DNA from: Acidovorax sp. Leaf191
GTDB lineage: Bacteria; Pseudomonadota; Gammaproteobacteria; Burkholderiales; Burkholderiaceae_C
Length of the DNA: 56,905 bases
Reading direction: 5' to 3'
NCBI RefSeq assembly: GCF_001424425.1
Contig: NZ_LMPT01000003.1
Coordinates: 1 to 56,905 of the forward strand
In this document: piece after piece, positions 38,129-46,098 of the stretch
Position numbering within the stretch: position 1 is the first letter of the stretch
Layout of the letters: the number at the start of each line of letters is the position of its first letter
The notes under the pieces: model-generated
Seen by the model: the letters and a program-made list of their open reading frames with translations, nothing else
Told to the model about the DNA's origin: nothing
Databases searched by the model: none
Translations under genes and position numbers: made by a program

Positions 38129-39106
38129 ATGCCTGCGCATCTGCCCCTCGACCCCGACGCCATCCACGCCCGCTTGGCCTCGCGCCTGAAGATGCGCCAC
38201 CTGGTGCTGCTGCAGCAGATCGAGGCGCATGGCACGCTCACCCGCGTAGCGCACCACATGGCCACGAGCCAGCCGGCCATCACCCATGCGCTGGCCGAGC
38301 TGGAGGCGATCTTCGGCGCGCCGCTGTTCGAGCGGTCCACGCGCGGCATGGTGCCCACGGCGCTGGGCACCGTGGCGCTGGCCCGTGCGCGCACCCTGCT
38401 GCAGGACCTGGGCCACTGGGCGCGCGACATGGAGGCCGCCAGCGCTGGCCGCGCGGCGCACCTGCAGGTGGGCGTGATCCCGTTCGTGCCGGGGCGCCTG
38501 CTGGCTGCGGCCATCGGCCAGACGCGGCCCCGCGGCCTGCGCGCCACGGTGAGCATCCACGAAGGCACCAGCGACCACCTGCTGCAGCGCCTGCGCGGGC
38601 ACGAGCTCGACTGCGTGGTCGGCCGCACCTCCGCCGTGCTCGACATGCACGGGCTGGTGCACGAGGTGCTCTACCACCAGGAGCCGCGCCTCATCGCGCA
38701 CCGCCGCCTGTCGGCGCGCTTGGCCCGCAAGCCCCTGGCCTGGGCCGAGCTGGCCGACCTGGACTGGGTGCTGGGCGCGCGGCAGACGCCCATGCGCGAG
38801 CAGATCACCGACTTCTTCCTGCGCGCGGGCGTGGTGCCGCCGCAGCCCTATGTGGAAAGCCTGTCGTCCAAAGTCATCGGCGAACTGGTGGCGGCCAGCG
38901 AACGGGCCGTGTCCATCGTGCCGGCCGACATCGCCCAGGAGCTGGTGCGCATCGCCGGCGTCGCCATCGTGCCGCACCGCTTCGGCTGGACGCTGCCGCC
39001 CATCACGCTGTTCCAGCGGCAGCGGGACGCGCAGCATGCCGAGGTGGCGCAGTTTGCGCAGGCGCTGCGCGAGGCGGCGGCTGCTTTCACGGCGGAGCAC
39101 GCCTGA
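38129..39106 (+). CDS. LysR-type transcriptional regulator
   Basis: A 325-residue LTTR. The N-terminal winged helix-turn-helix (about 20-80) reads MRHLVLLQQIEAHGTLTRVAHHMATSQPAITHALAELE in segments, with APLFERSTRGMVPT after it. The C-terminal periplasmic-binding-like effector domain spans about 100-310. Divergent orientation to the TauE-like permease implies control of that gene and autoregulation. The effector cannot be read, but a sulfonate or related organic acid would fit. Confidence 0.95.
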   Translation: MPAHLPLDPDAIHARLASRLKMRHLVLLQQIEAHGTLTRVAHHMATSQPAITHALAELEAIFGAPLFERSTRGMVPTALGTVALARARTLLQDLGHWARDMEAASAGRAAHLQVGVIPFVPGRLLAAAIGQTRPRGLRATVSIHEGTSDHLLQRLRGHELDCVVGRTSAVLDMHGLVHEVLYHQEPRLIAHRRLSARLARKPLAWAELADLDWVLGARQTPMREQITDFFLRAGVVPPQPYVESLSSKVIGELVAASERAVSIVPADIAQELVRIAGVAIVPHRFGWTLPPITLFQRQRDAQHAEVAQFAQALREAAAAFTAEHA

Positions 39107-39112
39107 CGCGGA

Positions 39113-39134
39113 AGGGGCTGGCAAGGCAGCCCCT
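39113..39134. terminator. Hairpin between convergent lysR and aldo/keto reductase genes
   Basis: AGGGGCTG, six bases and CAGCCCCT form a perfect eight-pair stem, seven bases after the lysR stop and 27 before the reductase stop. There is no strong T tract on either side, but the convergent location suits a shared terminator. Confidence 0.5.
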
Positions 39135-39160
39135 GCTGTACCAAGCAGGCTGGCCTGCGG

Positions 39161-40000
39161 TCAGAACGCCGCGGTCGCGGGGTGCGGGCCGATGCGCCCC
39201 TCGGAATCGTTCAGCCCGGCTATCGCCGCCATGTCACCCGCATCCAGGGTGAAGCCGAACACGTCGGCGTTCTCTGCAATGCGGCCTGCGTTCACCGACT
39301 TGGGAATCACCACGTGCCCCATCTCGATGTGCCAGCGCACGATGACCTGGGCGGGCGTCTTGCCGTGCTTCCTGGCAATGGCCACGATGGCTGGGTCGGC
39401 CAGCAGCTGGCCCTGCCCCAGCGGGCTCCAGGCCTGCGTGGCAATGCCGTGGGCGGCGTGGTAGTCGCGCAGCGCATGCTGCTGGAACCGTGGGTGCAGC
39501 TCGATCTGGTTGAGCACGGGCTTGACGCCGGTCTCCTGCACCAGGCGGTCCAGGTGCTCGGGCTCGAAATTGGAGACCCCGATGGAGCGTACGCGGCCTT
39601 CGGCCTGCAGCCGCACGAAGGCGCGCCAGGTGTCCACATACAGGCCCCGCGCCGGGCATGGCCAGTGGATGAGGTACAGGTCCAGCTGCTCCAGGCCCAG
39701 CAGCTTCATGCTGGCATCGAAGGCGCGCAGCGTGGTGTCCAGGCCCTGCTCGGCGTTCCAGAGCTTGGTGGTGATGAAGACGTCGCCCCGCGGCACGCCA
39801 CTGGCGCGCAGGCCTTCTCCCACACCCGCCTCGTTGCCATAGATAGCGGCCGTGTCGATATGCCGGTAGCCGGCGTCCAGCGCGGCTTTCACGGCCTGCG
39901 CCGTTTCGTCGGCCGGGGTGCGCCAGACGCCCAGGCCGAGTTGCGGGATGGATCGCCCGTCGTTGAGCGCAAGGGTGGGGTGCGGATGCGGCTGGGTCAT
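39161..40000 (-). CDS. Aldo/keto reductase
   Basis: A 279-residue NADPH-dependent carbonyl reductase of the AKR superfamily. The N-terminal LALNDGRSIPQLGLGVWRT and the DAGYRHIDTAAIYGNEAGVGEGL motif (catalytic Asp and Tyr), the LYLIHWP segment and VIPKSVNAGRIAENADVF (cofactor site) place it with the 2,5-diketo-gluconate/methylglyoxal reductase-like group. The actual substrate is not identifiable. The ATG at 40000 (MTQPHPHP) fits the family; 104 further upstream codons are open but non-conserved. Confidence 0.95.
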   Translation of the reverse strand: MTQPHPHPTLALNDGRSIPQLGLGVWRTPADETAQAVKAALDAGYRHIDTAAIYGNEAGVGEGLRASGVPRGDVFITTKLWNAEQGLDTTLRAFDASMKLLGLEQLDLYLIHWPCPARGLYVDTWRAFVRLQAEGRVRSIGVSNFEPEHLDRLVQETGVKPVLNQIELHPRFQQHALRDYHAAHGIATQAWSPLGQGQLLADPAIVAIARKHGKTPAQVIVRWHIEMGHVVIPKSVNAGRIAENADVFGFTLDAGDMAAIAGLNDSEGRIGPHPATAAF

Positions 40001-40424
40001 CGTCTGGGTCCGTGATGTCGGTGGTTGAGGAAGAGAAGCGGCGCTGGATGCCGTGCGCAGGGCGCGCAGGGGAGTACAGGCCGGGCAAGGCATTCGCTGG
40101 GCATCTTCGCACGCAGTCCCGCTGGCTGCACCGTCTGGCAAAGAAGCCAGCATGAAGATGCGGTCACCCCCGTGCACTGCGACCCGGCCGTGGCCACATT
40201 GCATCCATATGCAACTGCCCCAAAACCGGGAGGCCCACACAGTACGCGGCTGCGCGGATGAACACGCATCCAAAAGCGATCTTTCCATGTTGCGTTTGCT
40301 CACGTTTCGCAATTAATTCACGCAAATTTGCTGCTGCGCCCGCGCAACTGCCGGGGTCAGCCCGATGGTCTGCATGCCTATGATCGATTCACAAAACGCA
40401 CTGTGATGCGAGGGCGGGAAGATC
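40001..40424. other. Divergent promoter region, no gene seen
   Basis: 424 bases between the aldo/keto reductase and di-haem oxidoreductase genes. I see no supported ORF, tRNA or strong hairpin. An AT-richer stretch around 40290-40330 (TTTCGCAATTAATTCACGC) is the likeliest promoter area. Confidence 0.5.
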
Positions 40425-43244
40425 ATGAAACACACGATGAACAAGGGTGCGCACACCCCTGCGCGCCAGGCTGCGCACTGGTGCGCGTTGAGCGCTGTGG
40501 CGGTAGCGCTGGCGGCATGCGGCGGGGGTGACAGCACCACCGGCGGCACAGGCCAGCAGGCCGTGCAGATGTCGCAGATATCGCCCGACGCGGCGTACGT
40601 GCAGCAAAAATCCGAAGCGCAGATGCCGGCGGCAGCGCCCACCCAGCCGGGCGTGCCCATCAAGCCGGTGAAGGCCACCTCGTCGGCCGTGGAGAACCCA
40701 GGCATGTCGGCCAGCGCTGCCATCGACGGCAACCCGAACAGCCGCTGGGGCAGCACCTTCGTGGACGACGCCTGGATCCAGTTCGACTTCGGCGCCAAGG
40801 TCGATGTGGGCGCCATGAAGCTCATCTGGGAGCGCTCCTACGGCAAGGAATACGCCCTGCAGACCTCGCAGGACGGCGAAACGTGGACGCAGATCCGCTA
40901 CGTCACCAACGGCAAGGGCGGCACCGAGGAATTCCTGAACCTGGGCATGAGCGCGCGCTACCTGCGCCTGCAGGGCGTGGCGCGGGCCGGTGGCTACGGC
41001 TATTCGCTCTTCGAGGTGGAATTCAAAACCCCCGGCACGGACAATACCCAGGGCGTGGCGTCCACGTCGCCCTGGCGCTACCCCACCAACGGGCAAGGGC
41101 TCGTGCCCCTGCCGGCAGCGCCCGAGGCGGCCGAAACCACGCAGTTCCGCCTGGCCGACGGCACGCTGGTGACGCGCTTCGGCGCGCGGGCCCTGGGCCG
41201 ACACGGCCGCGAGCGCGGCGAAGAATGGAACGAGATCGGCTACGGCCCCAACGACACGGTGGACCCTGCCACCGGCGCCGCGGTGGACAAGGGCCCCGGC
41301 GCGCACCTGACCTTCGTCACGCAGTACTTCCAGAACCGCACCTGGGGCATGGAGATCATCGACAACAGCCGCGTGGCGGGCGTCACCAAGCCCACGCTGG
41401 TGGTCAACCGCTACACCACGGTGGATTTTTTGCCGGGCGACACGGCGTTCTTCCGGGCCTTCGACCGTCCGGGCGTGACCGGTTACGGCTGGATGAACCC
41501 GGGCGAGCTGGTCGACCGCAACGTCAAGGTCTGCCTGCCCACGCCCTACCCCGCCAACGGGCGGCTGGCCAGCCCCGACGGCGTCAACGGCCCGTGCACG
41601 CTGCGCATCCGGCAGTACCCGGGCCACGGCGGGCTGGGCGCCGATGGTCTGCCCAACGGAACCAACGTCCCCTCGCGGGCGCTGGTGGTGGGAGACTCCA
41701 TCGAAGTCTCGCCCGCCATGTTCAGCACCCGTGAATCCATGGCGGCCAAGGGCGACAGCGGCGGCATCCGCTACTACTCGGCCGAATGGCTCTATGTGGT
41801 GGGCACCGGCCTCGTGCCCTGGTATGGCGTGCAACCCCGGCTCAACTCGGCGCCGCTGCCGGTGGCCGCCCTGTCGGGCGGCACGGGTTCGGTCTCGTAC
41901 AACTATTCGGACAACGGCGCGTCGATGTTCCAGCAGCCGTTCAACAACGTCGGCATGCAGAACATGCAGCGCTTTGTCGAAGGGCGCCGGCTGATCCACA
42001 CCCATTTCGCCACCGGCGCGCACAGCGAGTCGGGCAACGACCCGTACCTGCCCGCCGCCAAGCTGCAGGGCACGCACTTCAACCAGTCCGTCTGCGTGGC
42101 CTGCCATGTCAACAACGGGCGCAGCCCGGCCCCCATGCAGGTCAACCAGCGCCTGGACAGCATGTCGCTGCAGGCGGCCAGCCTGGGCAGCACGGGCCAG
42201 CCACAGCCGCACGCCCGCTACGGCAGCGTGCTGCAGATGAACGCCCGCGCCGCCACCGGCGAGGCGCAGGACTGGGGCAACAGCGTGCGCGTGGCCCGGT
42301 TCGAGACGCGCGATGTGCGCCTGGCCGATGGCACCGTGGTGCAGTTGCGCAGGCCCGTGCTCGGCTTTGACGGCCCCGTTCCCGCCGTGTATTCGCTGCG
42401 CGCCGCGCCGCCCATGATCGGCATGGGCCTGCTGGAGGCCGTGCCCGAAGCCGACATCCTGGCCCGTGCGCGCACCGTGCCGGATGCCGATGGCGTCAAA
42501 GGCACACCCAACTACGTGTACGACCCTGAAAGCGGTGCGGTGCGCCTGGGCCGCTTCGGTTGGAAGGCCTCGAAGGCCACGCTGCGCCAGCAGGCCGCCA
42601 CGGCGCTGCTGCAGGACATGTCGGTCACCTCCAGCGTGTACCCCTCGCGCGACTGCAACTACGGCCCTGCGGCCTGCGCAGCGGGCGAGCGCAAGCCCGG
42701 CATCACCGAGGCCGACCTGACCTCGCTGGCCAACTACCTGGCGCTGGTGGCCGTGCCCGCGCAGCGCAGCCAGGCCAGCGGATTTCCGAAGGGCGTGGCA
42801 CCGCTGGACGAACACCGCGTGAACCCGCAGCAGGTGGCACTGGGTGCCAGGCTGTTCGACAGCGCGCGCTGCACGGCCTGCCACACCGCGGAGATGAAAA
42901 CCGGCTCCGGGCACCTGTTTGCAGAGCTGCGCGACCAGACCATCCGCCCCTACACCGACCTGCTGCTGCATGACATGGGCGCCGAACTGGCCGACAACTT
43001 CGCGCAAGGCCAGGCTGCGGGCTCGCTGTGGCGCACCGCGCCGCTCTGGGGCATCGGCTACACCGAAAAGGTGATGGGCGCCGGCCAGGCTGCCAAAGTG
43101 GGCTACCTGCACGACGGCCGCGCGCGCACGCTGACCGAGGCCGTGCTGTGGCACGGTGGGGAGGCCGATGCCGCCCGCCGCCGCTTCGAGGCCCTGCCCA
43201 CGGCGGACCGTGAAGCGCTGCTGGCGTTCCTGCGGTCGCTGTAG
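40425..43244 (+). CDS. F5/8-type C domain plus di-haem oxidoreductase lipoprotein
   Basis: A 939-residue exported protein. A lipoprotein signal (AVALAAC) is followed by a discoidin/F5/8-type C beta-sandwich (about 81-202; SAAIDGNPNSRWGSTF, ARYLRLQGVARAGGYGYSLFEVEF). The rest matches the DHOR family (DUF1111, di-haem putative peroxidase). It has two c-type haem sites, CVACH (557-561) and CTACH (816-820), plus KGDSGGIRYYSAEWLY and GLLEAVPEADILARA segments. It probably transfers electrons at the outer membrane while the N-terminal domain binds a surface glycan or polymer. GGGAAG precedes the ATG. A 13-base palindrome (43249-43261) follows the stop. Confidence 0.92.
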   Translation: MKHTMNKGAHTPARQAAHWCALSAVAVALAACGGGDSTTGGTGQQAVQMSQISPDAAYVQQKSEAQMPAAAPTQPGVPIKPVKATSSAVENPGMSASAAIDGNPNSRWGSTFVDDAWIQFDFGAKVDVGAMKLIWERSYGKEYALQTSQDGETWTQIRYVTNGKGGTEEFLNLGMSARYLRLQGVARAGGYGYSLFEVEFKTPGTDNTQGVASTSPWRYPTNGQGLVPLPAAPEAAETTQFRLADGTLVTRFGARALGRHGRERGEEWNEIGYGPNDTVDPATGAAVDKGPGAHLTFVTQYFQNRTWGMEIIDNSRVAGVTKPTLVVNRYTTVDFLPGDTAFFRAFDRPGVTGYGWMNPGELVDRNVKVCLPTPYPANGRLASPDGVNGPCTLRIRQYPGHGGLGADGLPNGTNVPSRALVVGDSIEVSPAMFSTRESMAAKGDSGGIRYYSAEWLYVVGTGLVPWYGVQPRLNSAPLPVAALSGGTGSVSYNYSDNGASMFQQPFNNVGMQNMQRFVEGRRLIHTHFATGAHSESGNDPYLPAAKLQGTHFNQSVCVACHVNNGRSPAPMQVNQRLDSMSLQAASLGSTGQPQPHARYGSVLQMNARAATGEAQDWGNSVRVARFETRDVRLADGTVVQLRRPVLGFDGPVPAVYSLRAAPPMIGMGLLEAVPEADILARARTVPDADGVKGTPNYVYDPESGAVRLGRFGWKASKATLRQQAATALLQDMSVTSSVYPSRDCNYGPAACAAGERKPGITEADLTSLANYLALVAVPAQRSQASGFPKGVAPLDEHRVNPQQVALGARLFDSARCTACHTAEMKTGSGHLFAELRDQTIRPYTDLLLHDMGAELADNFAQGQAAGSLWRTAPLWGIGYTEKVMGAGQAAKVGYLHDGRARTLTEAVLWHGGEADAARRRFEALPTADREALLAFLRSL

Positions 43245-43258
43245 TCGGTAGAGAGTCT

Positions 43259-43933
43259 CTAGTACAGGGTCTTGCGCTGCCGCTCCGGCAGCTCCCTGTC
43301 GTACGTTGCGCCGTCGAAGGCATCGTGCGTGATGGCCGCCAGGATCGCGCCCGGCGTGGGCACCGGGCGCGGGGTGCCGGCGGACACCGCGTCCCACAGG
43401 CGCGAGCGCTGGATGGCACGCGCGCACTGGAAGAACACGGTGTCCACGTCGACCACGATCACGCATTGGGGCGGCCGGCCGTTGACCACGAAGCGCGCGA
43501 GCAGCTCGGGCGCCACGCTGATGCGCGCGCGGCCGTTCACCCGCAGGGTTTCACCCACGCCGGGAATGAGAAACAGCAGCGCCATGCGCGGGTCGGTGAG
43601 GATGTTGCGCAGGCTGTCGGCGCGGTTGTTGCCGCGGCGCTCGGGCAGCAACAGGGTGCGGTCGTCCAGCAGTTGCACAAAGCCCGGCGGGTCCCCGCGC
43701 GGCGATGCGTCGAGCCCGCCGGGGCCGGTGGTGGCCAGCACGGCAAACGGCGCGGCTTCGATCATCGCGCGGTAGGTGGGGTGCACGTAGGGCACCTCTT
43801 TGTGCAGGGAGGCATCGCCGGGCTGGCCCATCAGCGCCTCCAGGGCGGCCAAGGTGTCGATGGCATGGGGGTCTGCCTGCGCAAGGGCGGGGCCTGCGGT
43901 GGCGGCGGTTTCGGTGGCGGGATGAGGTGGCAT
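43259..43933 (-). CDS. Pyridoxamine-phosphate-oxidase-fold FMN-binding protein
   Basis: A 224-residue protein. After about 55 Ala/Pro-rich residues the split-barrel domain begins with HPTYRAMIEAAPFAVLATTGPGGLDASPRGDPPGFVQLLDDRTLLLPERRGNNRADSLRNIL in consecutive segments, the pattern of the PNPOx-like family that binds FMN and uses it for redox of small molecules. The C-terminal part (FFQCARAIQRSRLW) is characteristic of a subgroup once named MSMEG_1061-like. The ATG at 43933 (MPPHPATE) is chosen; an earlier frame passes through a tandem repeat and is rejected. Substrate unknown. The next gene on the strand is an AhpD-like one. Confidence 0.88.
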   Translation of the reverse strand: MPPHPATETAATAGPALAQADPHAIDTLAALEALMGQPGDASLHKEVPYVHPTYRAMIEAAPFAVLATTGPGGLDASPRGDPPGFVQLLDDRTLLLPERRGNNRADSLRNILTDPRMALLFLIPGVGETLRVNGRARISVAPELLARFVVNGRPPQCVIVVDVDTVFFQCARAIQRSRLWDAVSAGTPRPVPTPGAILAAITHDAFDGATYDRELPERQRKTLY

Positions 43934-44238
43934 GGCGGTCTTGACCGGTAGGTGATGGCAAGGATCGGGGCCGGGGTCCATGGTGCGCGAGACGGACGCC
44001 GCTGGCAAATCACATTGGACATTGGACATTGGACATTGGACATTGGACATTGCAGCGCAGCATGCGTGACAACGTCTCCCCCATGCCGCCCGCCATGACG
44101 CCTCCAATGTCACCGCGCCTGCCTCCGCTCCACGAGTCGCCGCGTGGCTGCAGCTGCAGCAGCAACTGCACACAGCCGAAAGCCCTGAAGCCAGCGCTGA
44201 CCCATGACGCCTCACTGTCAGCGCAGCGCCTCAGCGCC
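43934..44238. other. Gap between ahpD-like and PNPOx-like genes
   Basis: 305 bases with no supported gene. It holds a seven-base tandem repeat (44014-44052) and Gly/Cys-rich shadow frames. A promoter for the PNPOx-like gene is expected but not obvious. Confidence 0.5.
44014..44052. repeat. ATTGGAC tandem repeat
   Basis: Five exact seven-base ATTGGAC units followed by ATTG, directly upstream of the PNPOx-like gene. Such a repeat can change copy number by slippage. Confidence 0.95.
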
Positions 44239-44814
44239 TCAACGCGCGGGGCGCAGCTTCACGCCCGGAAAGTCCACTGGCACCGCCAGCGCCACGTTCA
44301 CGTAGTTGGTGTACAGGTTCAGCGCCACGTGGGCGACGATCTCGACGATGTGCTCGTCGTCCAGGCCCTGGTCGCGCAGCGCCTGCACATCGGCGGCGTC
44401 GACCTGCCCGCGCTCGTTGACCAGTTGCAACGCAAACCGCAGCACGGCGGCGGTGCGCGGGTCGGTCGATTCGCCCGACTGCGCGGCGGCCAGCGCGTCG
44501 CCGCTCACGCCCGCCTTGCGGCCCAGCGCGGTGTGCGCGGCCAGGCAGTAGTCGCAGGCATTGCGGTTGGCCACGGCGACGGCGATCTGTTCGCCCAGCG
44601 CGGCACCGATGACACCACCTCCTAGGGCGCCGAAAGCGCTCCACATGCTCTGCAATGCCGCTGGTGAGTGGGCCACTGCGCGGAACATGTGGGGTGTGGC
44701 GCCGAAAGCACCGTGGATCTGGTCCAGCAGCGCGCGGGCCGGGCCGGTGGCGGTGGCGCGGTCCACGAGGGGAATGCGGGGCGAGGCGGAGACAGCAGCG
44801 GTCTGGGAGGTCAT
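44239..44814 (-). CDS. AhpD/carboxymuconolactone-decarboxylase-family protein
   Basis: A 191-residue all-helical protein with the redox motif CDYCLAAH (CxxC plus His), diagnostic of AhpD-like peroxidase-related enzymes in the carboxymuconolactone decarboxylase superfamily. The family reduces peroxides or acts as a disulfide adaptor. It is divergent from an AraC-type gene across 165 bases, so it is the probable target. It may form a small redox unit with the PNPOx-like gene downstream on the same strand, 305 bases away. Confidence 0.93.
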   Translation of the reverse strand: MTSQTAAVSASPRIPLVDRATATGPARALLDQIHGAFGATPHMFRAVAHSPAALQSMWSAFGALGGGVIGAALGEQIAVAVANRNACDYCLAAHTALGRKAGVSGDALAAAQSGESTDPRTAAVLRFALQLVNERGQVDAADVQALRDQGLDDEHIVEIVAHVALNLYTNYVNVALAVPVDFPGVKLRPAR

Positions 44815-44935
44815 GGTGGTTTCCTTGGAAGTGATGGGAAAGAGGTTGCAGGCCGGCGCCCAGGGGGTTGGAGCACCGGGTGCTTTATGAACTCAGCACC
44901 CCTGCAGTGTCTGGCCGAGAGCCGCACCATTGGGA

Positions 44936-44965
44936 ATGAATCATCTACAATTCATACCCATTCAT
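44936..44965. promoter_or_regulatory. Candidate AraC operator with ATTCAT repeats
   Basis: ATGAAT at 44936-44941, then ATTCAT at 44950-44955 and again at 44960-44965. The last two are direct repeats ten bases apart (one helical turn), and the first is the inverse. They lie 15 bases before the araC-type ATG in the divergent region. Confidence 0.45.
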
Positions 44966-44979
44966 CCAAAACCACGGCC

Positions 44980-45864
44980 ATGACCCAGAGCGACTCCACC
45001 CCGCAGCCCGCGCCGTTCGACCGGCTGTCGTCGCTGCTGGAGCGTTTTCGGGTGCGGGCGCATCTCTTTCACACCGGCCCGCTGTGCGGGGTGACGCACT
45101 TCGCGGCCGCGCCCGGGCGGGGGTTTTTGCATGTGCTGCGGCGCGGCGAGATGGTGGTCACCCACCAGCCGCTGGCCGGCCCGCCCGAGCGGCTGGAGGT
45201 CTGCGAGCCCAGCCTGCTGTTCTACGCCCGGCCGCTCGAACACTTCTTTCACAACGCGCCGGTGGACGGCTCGGACTTCACCTGCGCGGCGCTCGACTTT
45301 GACGGCGGCGCCAGCCACCCGCTGGCCCGCGCCCTGCCCCCGCTGGTGCTGCTGCCGCTGGCTGACGTGCCGGGACTGCAGCTGTCGCTGGACCTGCTGT
45401 TTGCCGAAACCGACCGCCTGCGCTGCGGCCACCGCGTGCTGGCCGACCGGCTCTTCGAGGTCGTGCTGCTGCAGTTGCTGCGCTGGCTGCTGGACCACCC
45501 CGACAGGGCGCAGATGCCGCCCGGCCTGCTCACCGGGCTGGCCGACCCGCAGCTTGCGCGCACGCTCACGGCCCTGCACGAAGCGCCCGGCGAGCCGTGG
45601 AGCCTGGAGCAGATGGCCGCGCAGGCCGGCATGTCGCGCAGCGCGTTTGCCGCCCGCTTCAAGGCGGTGGTGGGCGAGACGCCTGCGGACTACCTGGCCC
45701 ACTGGCGGCTGACGCTGGCGCAGGCCCACCTGCGCGGCGGCCGGTCGATCAAGTCGATGGCGCAGGAGCTGGGCTACGCCAACCCGTCCGCGCTGTCGCG
45801 CGTGTTCGCGCAAAAGCTGGGGATGTCGCCACGCGCGTGGCTCGATGCCATGGGGCAGCCGTGA
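44980..45864 (+). CDS. AraC-family regulator with cupin-type sensor domain
   Basis: A 294-residue protein. The N-terminal cupin-like domain (about 15-170; VLRRGEMVVTHQPLAGPPERLEVCEPSLLFYARP in segments) is of the AraC-binding-like type. The C-terminal double helix-turn-helix (about 200-292) contains MAAQAGMSRSAFAARFKAVVG and AQELGYANPSALSRVFAQKLG. It is probably a regulator of the divergent AhpD-like gene. The ATG at 44980 is chosen; the longer frame overlaps the neighbour and is not conserved in character. The ligand is unknown. Confidence 0.95.
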   Translation: MTQSDSTPQPAPFDRLSSLLERFRVRAHLFHTGPLCGVTHFAAAPGRGFLHVLRRGEMVVTHQPLAGPPERLEVCEPSLLFYARPLEHFFHNAPVDGSDFTCAALDFDGGASHPLARALPPLVLLPLADVPGLQLSLDLLFAETDRLRCGHRVLADRLFEVVLLQLLRWLLDHPDRAQMPPGLLTGLADPQLARTLTALHEAPGEPWSLEQMAAQAGMSRSAFAARFKAVVGETPADYLAHWRLTLAQAHLRGGRSIKSMAQELGYANPSALSRVFAQKLGMSPRAWLDAMGQP

Positions 45865-45885
45865 CGGACGCCAGGGCGCGGTGAT

Positions 45886-45907
45886 GCGGTAGGAAGGCGG
45901 TAGGAAG
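45886..45907. repeat. Eleven-base tandem duplication
   Basis: Two exact copies of GCGGTAGGAAG in the gap after the araC-type gene. Short and of unknown meaning. Confidence 0.85.
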
Positions 45908-45982
45908 GCGAGACGGAGGCGTGCAGGCCTGGCGGGCGCGGGCACTGCAGCAGCGCACAGGGCGCTTTTCATGCATGAAAAT

Positions 45983-46023
45983 GCCTCTACCGCTCTCTGG
46001 ACAAGCGCGAACAGCTATCAAAA
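45983..46023 (-). repeat. Dispersed intergenic repeat, copy 2
   Basis: Inverted copy of the element at 27971-28011, in the gap between the araC-type and diguanylate cyclase genes. Read on the minus strand it starts TTTTGATAGCTGTTCGCGCT. Confidence 0.7.
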
Positions 46024-46098
46024 CAGTAGCGCCTATCACTTTCAGCACCCGGGGACAGTGGCCCTGAGTGGCAACGCGTGTGCATCCCCCCGCACCGC

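Noticed and set aside
40389..43466. 1,025-codon minus-strand frame opposite the di-haem oxidoreductase
   Set aside because: The plus-strand gene has a signal peptide, two haem motifs and a ribosome site; the minus frame has Arg/His/Ala/Gly-rich shadow sequence.
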